Assembly: GCF_014199305.1 (NCBI RefSeq)
Contig: NZ_JACIJK010000018.1
Span: forward strand, 1 to 34,169
Direction: 5' to 3'
Source of the DNA: Sphingomonas aerophila
GTDB taxonomy: Bacteria; Pseudomonadota; Alphaproteobacteria; Sphingomonadales; Sphingomonadaceae
DNA length: 34,169 bases
Below, one piece after another: positions 8,463 through 16,831 of the stretch. A model generated the notes under the pieces. That model did not search any database. It was not told the origin of the DNA and saw nothing but the letters and a program-made list of their open reading frames with translations. Each line of letters opens with the position of its first letter. Position 1 is the stretch's first letter. Position numbers and translations under genes: made by a program.

Positions 8463-9261
8463 AACCTAAGGGCCCTCGAACGCTGCAGAGTCGATTTGGA
8501 TGCATCGGTTTGTAATCGGCTCATTCCGGGACTCGACGGGGCGTTTGCCCGACGGAGTGGGGCCGCCTGCTTCCGCAACCCCCGTCGGCCGCCCAGGCCT
8601 GAATTGGCATTCGCCATGGGTACGCACGGACTCGTGGTCTAATAACTTTGTGAGATAACAAATACTTAGCGCGCCTACTCAGCTCACGCCCGCCTCGACC
8701 ATGGGGTCGAAAAAGATCTCGATGGGTGCCCGCAGCCAGGTCGCAGCGGCGAGCAACGGGGGATGATGAAGAGGTGGCGACTAAGTAAAAACCATGCCTC
8801 CGCAATGAAGATCACTTCGGACCTGTGGCCGCAGAGCCACAATATTGCTCAAGATTGTCACGCCGCGAATTGCGATCACGATCATCATAGGTTTGGAATA
8901 GGCGCGGCTATTCATCGGATCGGACCAAGCACAGGGCATCCTGTTCGCAGGCGTGCCGCACCCGGTGAATTGGCTGGCAGCGGTCGTGGTCACGTTCAAG
9001 AAAACGGCAGCCTCCATGCGAGGTCATTCACGACGCCAGGACGGCAACGGCGCCCCTCTCCCGCTACGGATTCTTAAATCTCGTTTGTTACCTTACGATC
9101 GCTCGAAAGAGACGTGATGGTATTGGAGTAGCTCGAGCGTACGGCACGTTACTGGCAAGGACCTGGTCGAGAGAAGGTCGGTTCCGAGTAGCGGCGTTCT
9201 CAGCGCTGACGATCTCTCCGCCTTCGGTGTCGGCCGTGATCGCCCTGACGCATGCCAGGCC
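8463..9261. other. Long gene-poor stretch
   Basis: About 800 bases with no frame I can defend on either strand. It is locally less GC-rich (8640-8670 and 8780-8930) than its neighbours. A lac-operator-like palindrome TTTGT-GAGATA-ACAAA sits at 8647-8662. One plus frame at about 8860-9020 looks membrane-protein-like (ITIIIGLE, stop, then ILFAGVPHPVNWLAAVVV) but is broken by a stop and has no start, so it may be a remnant. The region also has to hold the autotransporter promoter. Confidence 0.45.
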
Positions 9262-9513
9262 GGTCTTCAGGCCGTTCTGAACGGCGCTGGTGTCGGCATC
9301 ATGCATCGCGATCTCAGCGGGCGGATATTGTTCGTCAATGCCGCGTAGTGTCAGCTTGTTGGGCGATCCGCAGAAGAGCTACACGCCGCGCCTCCCGAGG
9401 ATTGCCCGCACCCTGATTACGCGGAGCTCACCGCTTCGACCTATCGCGCGCAGTCGCTCAAGGCAGAACCGTACACAACAGAGCAGCGCTACATCCGGCC
9501 GGACGGTACAACG
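9262..9513 (+). pseudogene. Broken first PAS domain of the GGDEF/EAL protein
   Basis: In the same frame as the downstream gene, this stretch reads LQAVLNGAGVGIMHRDLSG, RILFVNAA, TAG (9346-9348), CQLVGRSAEELHAAPPED, and onward through a complete PAS fold into the downstream frame at GTG 9514. Without the TAG it would be a normal PAS domain; homologous PAS domains normally carry an aromatic or other sense residue there. Further upstream the frame has no ATG, GTG or TTG before a TGA at 9115-9117. The original start therefore seems lost or lies within degraded sequence. ATG 9301 lies inside the PAS domain. Confidence 0.7.
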
Positions 9514-11709
9514 GTGTGCTGCTCGGTTCACATCTCCGTTGTGGTCGACGAAGACGGTGAGCCAGCATCAACGATCACAACCGCGTCCGATATCACAGCG
9601 CGCCAACGCGCCGAGCAGACCCTTCGCGAAAGTGAGGAGCACTACCGGCACACTGTGGAGCTAAGTCCGCAGATCGCGTGGATTGCCGATGCAGGCGGAT
9701 CGATCCTGCAGGTCAGCTCCCGCTGGCACACCGTAACCGGCATCCCGCAGCGTGCGGCGCTGGGACAGCAATGGATTGAGGCGCTGCACCCCGATGATGT
9801 CGCGCCAACGCAAGCGCGATGGGAAGACTCGATTGCCACGCATCAGCCAGTGGACGTCAGCTACCGGCTACGTGGGCGAGACGGCCTTTACCGCTGGTTT
9901 CGGGCCCGGGCTGTTGCCCGGCTGAACGGGCAGGGCGAGGTAACGCGCTGGTACGGTTCACTCGAGGATATTCATGATCGGCGGGTCACCGAAGACGCCC
10001 TTCGCGACAGCGAGGAGCGTTTTCGCCTGGCAGCCCAAGCGGCCGGACTTGGTATCTGGGACTATGATGCAGTTTCGGGCAAGCGGGAATGGTCGGATGA
10101 ATTCAAGGCGATGCTTGGCCTTGACCCAAGGATACAGCCGGATGTTCCAACCGCGCTAGGGCTCGTCATTCCCGCCGACCAGCCGTTGCTGCAAGCGTTG
10201 GTCACCGCGGCTCATGCGGGCGATACGACGACCCGGTTTGACGTAGCGCTGCGGATCCGGCGAGCAAATGACGGTGCAGAGCGATGCATGCAGACCGGTG
10301 GATGGCGCATGTACGCCTCGTCCGGCCGGCTAACGCTTGTGCTTGTCACCATCCGCGACGTGACGGAGGAGCGTACAGCCGAAGATCGGATCCGCTGGAC
10401 CGCCAATCACGACGCGATGACGGGCGTTCCCAACCGCGCCTTTTTCACCGAACAGCTGAATACCGCGATCCGTGCAGCCCTGCCCGACACTGTGCTCGCG
10501 CTGATCCTATTGGACGTGGACCGCCTGAAGGAGATCAACGACACACACGGGCACGACGCCGGCGACATGCTGCTGCGCACCTTTGCCACACGGCTAAAAA
10601 CAGCCTTTGGCGCAGAGGCGGTTATCGGCCGGCTCGGAGGCGATGAGTTCGGCCTTCTTCTGAAGGGGATGGAAGGGGACCGTTTGCACGCATGCGTCCA
10701 TGATGCGCTGACCCTCATGGCGACCCCATTCGAGTATGAGGGGCAGACGCTGGACACTCAGGCTACCGCCGGCCTGGCGACCTATCCTGCGCATGGAACC
10801 ACGTCCGACAATCTGCTGAAGGCGAGCGACATCGCCTTGTACGTCGGCAAGAACAGCCAGCGCGGCGCGCTGTCGATCTTTGAATCGACCATGCGTGCAG
10901 GGGTGCAAAAGCGCACTTCCACGCTCAACGTCGCCCGTACTGCAATACGCGACAATCGTATTGTCCCCTTTTACCAGCCCAAGGTCGAACTCGCGACCGG
11001 TCAGGTCGTGGGGTTCGAGGCATTGCTGCGCTGGCGCCACGACAGTCTTGGCATCCAGACGCCGGACACGATCTGCGCTGCGTTCGAGGATACCAATCTG
11101 GCAATCGCGCTGGGCGACCAGATGTATCGATCGGTAGCCCATGATCTTCGACGTTGGCTCGATATGGGGCTCGAGCCCGGCCGTGTTGCCATCAATCTTG
11201 CCCCGGCCGAGTTCCGGCACGGACATCTAATTGGCCGGGTCCTGGGTCCGTTCGAGCAGGCCGGCGTGCCGCTGGACCGCGTCGAGATCGAAATCACCGA
11301 AACCGTCCTGTTGGGGCGCGATACCGACAAGGTTGCGTCGATCCTTGTCGCATTCCGCGAAAGTGGAGCCCGGATCGCGCTTGATGATTTCGGCACCGGC
11401 TACGCATCACTGACCCATCTCAAGTCGTTTCCTGTCGACGTGATCAAGATCGACCAGAGCTTCGTGCGCAACCTGTGCGACGGGTCTGACGATGCGGCGA
11501 TCGTGGACGCGATGGTCAGCTTGGCGGGCCGGCTCCGCATCGAGGTCGTTGCTGAAGGAGTTCAGGAGGCCGAACAAGCCGACTATCTGCAAAGAAGGGG
11601 CTGCGCTCTTGCGCAAGGGCATCTCTTCTCACCGGCGGTGCCGGCCGCGCGAGCCGAGGCTTTTCTAAAGCCGGGCGCCGCAGGGCTCGGGAGGGTGATT
11701 ACTGGCTAA
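9514..11709 (+). CDS. PAS-PAS-GGDEF-EAL cyclic-di-GMP protein (N-terminally truncated)
   Basis: 731 codons from GTG 9514, which is simply the first possible start after an upstream amber and lies inside a PAS domain. In order: the tail of PAS1 (1-35), PAS2 (about 45-158, ending YGSLEDIHDRR), PAS3 (about 168-290), a GGDEF domain (about 292-460) and an EAL domain (about 475-715). The cyclase motif is intact (GGDEF 375-379, preceded by GRL). The phosphodiesterase residues also look intact: EAL 502-504, EITET 593-597, DDFGTGY 624-630, KIDQSF 645-650, EGV 681-683 and QGHLFS 701-706. It should make and/or degrade c-di-GMP in the cytoplasm. No transmembrane segment is seen. No good ribosome site precedes GTG 9514, so translation of this form is doubtful. 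Confidence 0.85.
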   Translation: MCCSVHISVVVDEDGEPASTITTASDITARQRAEQTLRESEEHYRHTVELSPQIAWIADAGGSILQVSSRWHTVTGIPQRAALGQQWIEALHPDDVAPTQARWEDSIATHQPVDVSYRLRGRDGLYRWFRARAVARLNGQGEVTRWYGSLEDIHDRRVTEDALRDSEERFRLAAQAAGLGIWDYDAVSGKREWSDEFKAMLGLDPRIQPDVPTALGLVIPADQPLLQALVTAAHAGDTTTRFDVALRIRRANDGAERCMQTGGWRMYASSGRLTLVLVTIRDVTEERTAEDRIRWTANHDAMTGVPNRAFFTEQLNTAIRAALPDTVLALILLDVDRLKEINDTHGHDAGDMLLRTFATRLKTAFGAEAVIGRLGGDEFGLLLKGMEGDRLHACVHDALTLMATPFEYEGQTLDTQATAGLATYPAHGTTSDNLLKASDIALYVGKNSQRGALSIFESTMRAGVQKRTSTLNVARTAIRDNRIVPFYQPKVELATGQVVGFEALLRWRHDSLGIQTPDTICAAFEDTNLAIALGDQMYRSVAHDLRRWLDMGLEPGRVAINLAPAEFRHGHLIGRVLGPFEQAGVPLDRVEIEITETVLLGRDTDKVASILVAFRESGARIALDDFGTGYASLTHLKSFPVDVIKIDQSFVRNLCDGSDDAAIVDAMVSLAGRLRIEVVAEGVQEAEQADYLQRRGCALAQGHLFSPAVPAARAEAFLKPGAAGLGRVITG

Positions 11710-11844
11710 ACGCCAAAGCTGCCGGTTTACGGACGCGTGTGCCGCCCGCTGCGAACCAGGCCCGGGATTCCGCCTACATGATATTCGCCCGTGTATTCGG
11801 CCGCCGGAGCCGGGCAGCAAGGCGCGAGGACCAGAGCACATGGA

Positions 11845-12672
11845 ATGATCAACTCCCGCACCAAGGTTGGAGCGGCCTCTGTCGCCGACCATTATGACGA
11901 ACTCGATCCGATCTATCGGGCGTTGTGGGGCGAGCATGTCCACCATGGTTTATGGAGTAACGCGCTCGAGGGCCCCGAACAGGCCGTGGAGGCGCTGTCC
12001 GACTATGTGGTCGACCTGCTCGACCCGGCACCGGGCTCGCAATTGGTCGATATCGGCTGCGGCTATGGTGCGGCCGCGCGGCGCATTGCGCGCCAGCGCT
12101 TGGTGGAAGTCACCGGCCTGACCCTATCGGCAGCACAGGCCACCCACTCGCCGCCACAGCCTGGGGTAAGGCTGACCGTCGGCGACTGGCTCGACAATGG
12201 ACTGGCCGACCAGGCCTTTGACGCCGCCTACGCGATCGAGAGCAGTGAGCACATGGCCGACAAACCCCGTTTTTTCAGCGAGGCTGCCCGGGTGTTGAAA
12301 CCAGGTGGCCGCCTCGTTGTGTGTGCCTGGCTCGCTGAAACAAACGCTTCACCCTGGAAGGTTCGGCATCTTCTGGAGCCGATCTGTCGCGAGGGGCGCC
12401 TCCCCTCAATGGGAACCCGCGAAGACTATGCGGGGTGGGCGGATGAAGCCGGCCTGCACCTTCTCGACTACAAGGATCTGTCCCGGCAGGTGGCACGTAC
12501 CTGGACAATCTGCCTGGGGCGCCTTGTGCGCGCTCTTGTGACCGACGGCGATATCCGCACCCGCGTGCTGTCCGCGCGAAATCGCGTGTTCGCGTTTAGC
12601 CTTCCCCGCCTGATCCTAGCGTATCGATGTGGGGCGATCAGGTATGGCGTTTTTGCTTGGCAGAAGGCCTGA
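11845..12672 (+). CDS. Class I SAM-dependent methyltransferase
   Basis: 275 residues. Motif I (VDIGCGYG, 68-75) binds S-adenosylmethionine; post-I GLTLS (91-95), ESSEHM (132-137) and LKPGGRLVVC (151-160) complete a Rossmann-type methyltransferase. The N-terminal VADHYDELDPIYRALWGEHV-HHGLW pattern resembles gamma-tocopherol methyltransferase/RebM-like small-molecule O- or C-methyltransferases, so a small organic substrate is likelier than nucleic acid. I chose ATG 11845; an in-frame GTG at 11791 would add 18 residues with no protein-like character. The ribosome site is weak. It follows the GGDEF/EAL gene by 135 bases and is convergent with the alpha/beta hydrolase. Substrate unknown. Confidence 0.82.
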   Translation: MINSRTKVGAASVADHYDELDPIYRALWGEHVHHGLWSNALEGPEQAVEALSDYVVDLLDPAPGSQLVDIGCGYGAAARRIARQRLVEVTGLTLSAAQATHSPPQPGVRLTVGDWLDNGLADQAFDAAYAIESSEHMADKPRFFSEAARVLKPGGRLVVCAWLAETNASPWKVRHLLEPICREGRLPSMGTREDYAGWADEAGLHLLDYKDLSRQVARTWTICLGRLVRALVTDGDIRTRVLSARNRVFAFSLPRLILAYRCGAIRYGVFAWQKA

Positions 12673-12713
12673 AACCGGGATCACCCACAGCGCGCGACAA
12701 CGGCGCAGGCTGA

Positions 12714-12736
12714 CCCCGCGGTGACCCTCAGCGGGG
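12714..12736. terminator. Weak hairpin between convergent genes
   Basis: A 6-bp GC stem (CCCCGC / GCGGGG) with an 11-base loop in the 109-base gap between the converging methyltransferase and alpha/beta hydrolase genes. There is no T-run. The position is right for a terminator, but the structure alone is weak. Confidence 0.3.
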
Positions 12737-12781
12737 AGCAAGGCCGGACCCTGCCCCCCACCCGCCGAAGTTCAAGCAGCG

Positions 12782-13648
12782 TCAGGCGGAGACCGTCTCC
12801 CTCACCGACGCCGAAGCCGGCTCACTTGTCGCCTCCTGCAGGAAAGCGAGCAGATCGGCGTTGACCCGATCGGGATCGGTGATCGCGATGCCGTGGTTGC
12901 CGCCCGGGTAGACGATCAGCCGAGCGTTCGGGATGATCTCAACCGCACGCCGCCCGCCCGCATCGATCGGCACGATCTGATCGTCGTCGCCGTGGATCAC
13001 CAACGTCGGGACGTCGATACGGCGAGCATCCTCCGTGTAGTCGAGCTGCCAGCTAAAGGACGTTTCATATTCCGCCAGCAGCCCGCCCTGCAGCCCCTGG
13101 TACCAGAACAGGTCCTTCATTCCTTGCGTTACCGTCGACCCCTCGCGGTTGGCGCTGAAGAAGGGCACGGCGACTTCTTTGAAGAACTGCGACCGGTTGG
13201 CGAGCGTGCCGGCCCTGATTTGGTCGATGCCCTCTATCGGGACGCCGGCCGGGTTGTCGGGCGCTTGCAGCATTCTGGGCACGATCGAGTCCAGCAGCAC
13301 GACCTTGGCGACGCGAGCGATCCCGTGTCGGCCGATATAGCGCGCGACTTCACCGCCGCCGGTCGAGTGGCCGACCAGGACGACCTGCTCGAGATCGAGA
13401 TGCTCGATCAGGCCCGCGAGATCGTCCGCCCATGTATCGACATCGTTACCGAAATCCGGTTGGTCGGATCGACCGTTCCCACGCCGGTCGTGCGCAATCG
13501 TGCGGTACCCGTGCGCGCGAAGGAACATCATCTGTCCCTCCCAGGCGTCACCGGTCAGCGGCCATCCATGGCTGAACACGACCGGTTGCCCCTTGCCCCA
13601 GTCGCGAAAGTAGATCTGTGTTCCGTCGCGCGTAGTGTGCATCGGCAT
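12782..13648 (-). CDS. Alpha/beta hydrolase of the non-heme haloperoxidase/arylesterase type
   Basis: 288 residues. The fold begins MPMHTTRDGTQIYFRDWGKG and has the oxyanion motif HGWP (27-30), the nucleophile elbow GHSTGG with Ser95, an acid in HGDDDQIVP (Asp223) and His252 in GGNHG. This matches bacterial cofactor-free chloroperoxidase-like esterases, which hydrolyse esters and can perhydrolyse acids. No signal peptide is seen, so it is cytoplasmic. ATG 13646-13648 has an AAGGAGA ribosome site at 7 bases; an upstream in-frame start would add 46 unconvincing residues. It is divergent from the FAD monooxygenase, with 415 bases between. Confidence 0.88.
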   Translation of the reverse strand: MPMHTTRDGTQIYFRDWGKGQPVVFSHGWPLTGDAWEGQMMFLRAHGYRTIAHDRRGNGRSDQPDFGNDVDTWADDLAGLIEHLDLEQVVLVGHSTGGGEVARYIGRHGIARVAKVVLLDSIVPRMLQAPDNPAGVPIEGIDQIRAGTLANRSQFFKEVAVPFFSANREGSTVTQGMKDLFWYQGLQGGLLAEYETSFSWQLDYTEDARRIDVPTLVIHGDDDQIVPIDAGGRRAVEIIPNARLIVYPGGNHGIAITDPDRVNADLLAFLQEATSEPASASVRETVSA

Positions 13649-14063
13649 TTCACGTCTCCTTGTAAGCGGTTCAAGCGAGTACGCGCCGTCGCGACGAGCC
13701 CGTCTGCGGCCACCGGCAAGGGCGCCAAAGGGGTGCAGATTCGGGTTCACTGGCGGCGCTGCGAGCTTTACCATGGGACCGGCCAATCACAGCCTCTGGT
13801 TGGACGCCAAGAACGGCAAGGTCGTGCCGACGTGCATTCGGAACGACCTCTCCCCGGCACGATCGCCTGCATTGATCGGGGCGATCGAGAGGCAGGGCGC
13901 CCCAGGCAAGCGGCCATCCGTTATCGAGCGCCGCTGCTGGGCAGCGCCACCAAATTGTCTGTCGGGTAATTACGGCCGCTGCGATACGACTGACAAACAA
14001 GGCGCCCTCTTTTCAGCTGCGGGCTGTTCCCTGAGAGTGGCAGCATCGTGGAGAGGTGCCGAC
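13649..14063. other. Divergent intergenic region
   Basis: 415 bases between the alpha/beta hydrolase (minus) and the FAD monooxygenase (plus). It must hold both promoters. Several frames stay open because of the GC content but have no ribosome site or recognisable protein. No clear repeat or hairpin was seen. Confidence 0.45.
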
Positions 14064-15278
14064 GTGGCCGATCCAGTTGCTGCTCCTGTTGTGATCGTCG
14101 GCGGCGGCCCCGCCGGGATGATGGCGGGATTGCTGTTCGCCCGCGCTGGGGTACGAACAATCGTGCTCGAAAAGCATGCCGACTTCCTGCGCGATTTCCG
14201 TGGCGACACAGTGCATCCATCCACTCTGGACTTGTTTGACGAACTCGGCCTCCTTGAGCGCCTTCTCGCGCGCGAGCACGACAAGGTATCCGTGATCGGA
14301 GCGGTGATCGGCGGCAGCGAGTATCGGATCGCTGACTTTGGCCGGGTACCGGGTCCAGCCCGCTTCATAGCGATGATGCCGCAGTGGCATTTCCTGGATT
14401 TTGTAGCGGAAATCGGGCGTCAACTCCCCACCTTCTCCTTGCGCATGGAGGCAGAGGCGGTTGAGCTCTTCATAGGCGCCCGCCGCGTCGAAGGTGTGAG
14501 GCTGTCGAACGGTGAAACGCTGAACGCGAGGCTGGTGATCGCTGCGGACGGACGCAGTTCCCGGATGCGGACAGCGGCAGCTTTAACGCTACAGGATCTT
14601 GGCGCGCCAATCGACGTGCTCTGGTTCCGAGTGCCGAAAGTTCGGACGTCGGACAATCGTACCCAGGCCTATATCGACCAGGGCGAGATGATCGTGTTGA
14701 TCGACCGCGGCGATTACTTCCAGTGCGCACGCGTCATCGAGAAGGGCGGCGCGAAGCGGGTGTACGCCGCCGGCGTCGACCGTTTTCGGGATGACGTGAC
14801 TCGCGCAGCGCCGCCGCTGTCCGATCACATCGGCGTCATTGCCGATTGGAACGATGTGAAGCTTCTCACCGTGACGCTTGATCGGGTGACCCGCTGGCAT
14901 CGACCCGGCTTTCTGGCGATTGGCGATGCCGCGCACGCCATGTCGCCGGTCGGCGGGGTCGGCATCAACCTCGCGATCCAGGATGCGGTGGCTGCGGCCA
15001 ACATCCTGGCGGCCCCGATCGCAGCAGGTGCCGACCCCGACCCGCTCCTCGGCCGAGTGCGAACGCGCCGGCTGCCGGCGGTCCGGACGATTCAGGCCAT
15101 CCAACGCGCCATCCACCAAAACGTCATTGGCGCGGCCATGCGCAACAAGGCCCCGCGGGCACCAGCGGTGGTCAAACTGCTCCAGGCAGTTCCTGCGCTT
15201 CAGGCCCTTCCCGCGCGATTGCTTGGGCTTGGCATCCGGCGCGAGCACATCCGCTCGCCAGACCGGGCCGCAACGTGA
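14064..15278 (+). CDS. FAD-dependent monooxygenase (aromatic hydroxylase type)
   Basis: 404 residues. An N-terminal Rossmann motif GGGPAG (13-18) and Glu36 at the end of the second strand bind the FAD ADP moiety. A DG motif (AADGRSS, 161-167) and a GD motif (GDAAHAMSPVGGVGIN, 287-302) are those of single-component class A flavoprotein monooxygenases such as the UbiH and PHBH relatives. These use NAD(P)H and O2 to hydroxylate an aromatic or similar ring. The start is GTG 14064-14066, with a GAGAGG ribosome site 7 bases upstream; longer in-frame starts add non-protein-like sequence. The stop lies 4 bases from the stop of the converging small gene. Specific substrate unknown. Confidence 0.87.
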   Translation: MADPVAAPVVIVGGGPAGMMAGLLFARAGVRTIVLEKHADFLRDFRGDTVHPSTLDLFDELGLLERLLAREHDKVSVIGAVIGGSEYRIADFGRVPGPARFIAMMPQWHFLDFVAEIGRQLPTFSLRMEAEAVELFIGARRVEGVRLSNGETLNARLVIAADGRSSRMRTAAALTLQDLGAPIDVLWFRVPKVRTSDNRTQAYIDQGEMIVLIDRGDYFQCARVIEKGGAKRVYAAGVDRFRDDVTRAAPPLSDHIGVIADWNDVKLLTVTLDRVTRWHRPGFLAIGDAAHAMSPVGGVGINLAIQDAVAAANILAAPIAAGADPDPLLGRVRTRRLPAVRTIQAIQRAIHQNVIGAAMRNKAPRAPAVVKLLQAVPALQALPARLLGLGIRREHIRSPDRAAT

Positions 15279-15282
15279 ATGG

Positions 15283-15573
15283 TCAAGGCTGTTGACCGTT
15301 GCCGCTGTTCTTTGCTTTGTCTGTTCCGAAGAGCACTCCAAGACGTTGGATGAGGTCCGCCAGTTCGGTGAGAGCCCGCGCGATTCCGTTCGCTCGCTCC
15401 ACCTCGTCGAGCGCCTCGGCCATCTCCTTCCACATCGCCCCTTTGTTTTCAGCCGAGCGCGCGATCTGAGCGCGATCATGCTCGCCCAGACCCGTCAGCG
15501 AATGCATGACGACGATGAACTCAAGCGCCCGCATACGCGCTTCCAACGAAATTGGCGGCTCATTCTCGGGCAT
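15283..15573 (-). CDS. Small hypothetical protein (96 aa)
   Basis: An unrecognised, mostly helical, charged protein (MPENEPPISLEARMRALEF...) with an Asn/Gly/Gln-rich tail. The start is well supported: an AGAGAGGG ribosome site 5 bases before the ATG at 15573. It is the second gene of a two-gene minus-strand unit, 12 bases after the stop of the 81-aa gene, and converges on the monooxygenase with only 4 bases between stops. No membrane segment or signal peptide. Confidence 0.65.
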   Translation of the reverse strand: MPENEPPISLEARMRALEFIVVMHSLTGLGEHDRAQIARSAENKGAMWKEMAEALDEVERANGIARALTELADLIQRLGVLFGTDKAKNSGNGQQP

Positions 15574-15585
15574 GGCGCCCTCTCT

Positions 15586-15831
15586 TCATGCTATATAGGG
15601 GTGCCCAGCCCTGACGATGGTGATCGCCTTTTCGATCAGCGCCAGGTCGTCGTCATCTCCGCTTGGATCGACGAACCAGTTATAAGATCGTCCAGAGCGC
15701 GGCGGCAGGCGGAGAACGCGTCCGACCTTGCGACGCCAGTAGAAGGCGCTTCGCTGTGTCCGGCGTGCAATTGCCATCGCAATGAGGTTCCTTACCTCCT
15801 CAGCGGTGAGCAGCTCTGCGCGACTGGCCAT
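15586..15831 (-). CDS. Small hypothetical basic protein (81 aa)
   Basis: An unrecognised protein with a helical N-terminus (AELLTAEEVRNLIAMAIA), a basic centre (RRTQRSAFYWRRKVGRVLRL) and an acidic patch (DPSGDDDDLALIEKAI). The ribosome site before ATG 15831 is poor, and an internal start at the second Met is possible. It is first in a unit with the 96-aa protein. The basic/acidic split could suggest nucleic-acid or partner binding, but nothing proves it. Confidence 0.55.
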   Translation of the reverse strand: MASRAELLTAEEVRNLIAMAIARRTQRSAFYWRRKVGRVLRLPPRSGRSYNWFVDPSGDDDDLALIEKAITIVRAGHPYIA

Positions 15832-16003
15832 CCTGGAAATTTGGCATGCGAAACCAGCCAGGCGATACCGGATATCCTGTGGGGGTGATTACCTAAAGCG
15901 CGGCGTTAGTGCCAAAATGGTCATCCTGGCCCCACCATATGGCTCGGCGACCTTCTTGCCAGTGCCAGCAATCGGCGTAGGCTCTGTTCGGGGGTAGATA
16001 AAC

Positions 16004-16174
16004 ATGAACACCGATCAGACAAAGTTGTGGTCGCCTGACGAGAATGACCAGCTACGCCGAATGGCAAGAGAGGGCTTTGCTGACCAACAAATTGCCGACG
16101 CGCTGCGCCGCCCGTGCAGCGCCGTCACTGCAAGGCGGGTGCTTTATGGCATAACTCCAGGGCACGGCACCTAG
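16004..16174 (+). CDS. GcrA/SANT-like helix-turn-helix mini-protein (56 aa)
   Basis: A 56-residue protein beginning MNTDQTKLWSPDENDQLRRM and ending TPGHGT before TAG. WSPDEND...LRRMAREGFADQQIADALRRPCSAVTARR is the pattern of a GcrA/Myb-type DNA-binding module: Trp-Ser-x-Asp/Glu-Glu, then a helix-turn-helix with QQIADAL and a recognition helix SAVTARR. Almost the whole protein is this one module, so it may act as a small DNA-binding factor or compete with a full-length regulator. A GGGGG site lies 12 bases before ATG 16004-16006. It is monocistronic. The assignment is from pattern only. Confidence 0.7.
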   Translation: MNTDQTKLWSPDENDQLRRMAREGFADQQIADALRRPCSAVTARRVLYGITPGHGT

Positions 16175-16443
16175 GTCGAGAATTGCATCGGCCGCGAACC
16201 GATGACTAGTTTCCACCCTTCGCAGGCGACACTACTTAGAATGTTTGCGGTACCACAGCACTGGTGCGCGTCTTTCAATGTGGACGTCCGCTCATCACAG
16301 ATAAGATACGCCCGAAGGTACGAGGCGGTACCAGATAAGCGAGCCACCATTCTCGAAGAGCAGTTTGCCTGTTGGCGAGGTGATCGGAAACCCCCTCGCC
16401 AGGCCTGACCAGATTTGGGGTAAACCCGTCGCATCTGGTATTC

Positions 16444-16572
16444 CTAGGATTTCGGCGGAGATGAGTCCGCAGGCTTGCCCTTGGTCGACGGATTTGATGC
16501 GTTCAGCTTCGGCGGCTTCTCCGCTTTTGGCTTGCGCTTTTCTTTGCTCGACTTGACCTGACCCTTGGCCAT
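16444..16572 (-). CDS. Small Lys/Pro-rich conserved protein (42 aa, MAKGQ family)
   Basis: 42 residues: MAKGQVKSSKEKRKPKAEKP, then PKLNASNPSTKGKPADSSPPKS and a TAG stop. A GGAGGG ribosome site lies 4 bases before ATG 16570-16572. Short proteins starting MAKGQ(V/I)RSNKE with a lysine- and proline-rich body recur in sphingomonads and related alphaproteobacteria as conserved hypothetical proteins. The protein is disordered and strongly basic, with no known function. Confidence 0.72.
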   Translation of the reverse strand: MAKGQVKSSKEKRKPKAEKPPKLNASNPSTKGKPADSSPPKS

Positions 16573-16831
16573 GACACCCTCCTGTGCGGCTCCGCGAGCA
16601 AGAACGACTCATCTGACAAGAAGAGCCGTGCTTCCCCGGTGAGCCGATCAGCGTTCTTGTTTGCAGGGATGGCGAAGGCTGCCGCTGGCTATTGCGGGGC
16701 ACCGCGCACTCGTATGTCCTCTGGGCTAACAAGCGCGTTCAAAGTCATGATCAGGGCCGAACCGGAAGCTCCTTGACCTACAGGAAAATTTGCCCGCAAC
16801 CTGCGAGGTGGGGCGATAATCGGGGTGGCAA

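Noticed and set aside
13649..13786. Upstream extension of the alpha/beta hydrolase
   Set aside because: ATG 13648 has AAGGAGA at ideal spacing and matches the family start (MPMHTTRDGT).
13635..14063. In-frame upstream extension of the FAD monooxygenase
   Set aside because: The extra 143 residues look non-protein-like, while GTG 14064 has a strong ribosome site right before the FAD motif.
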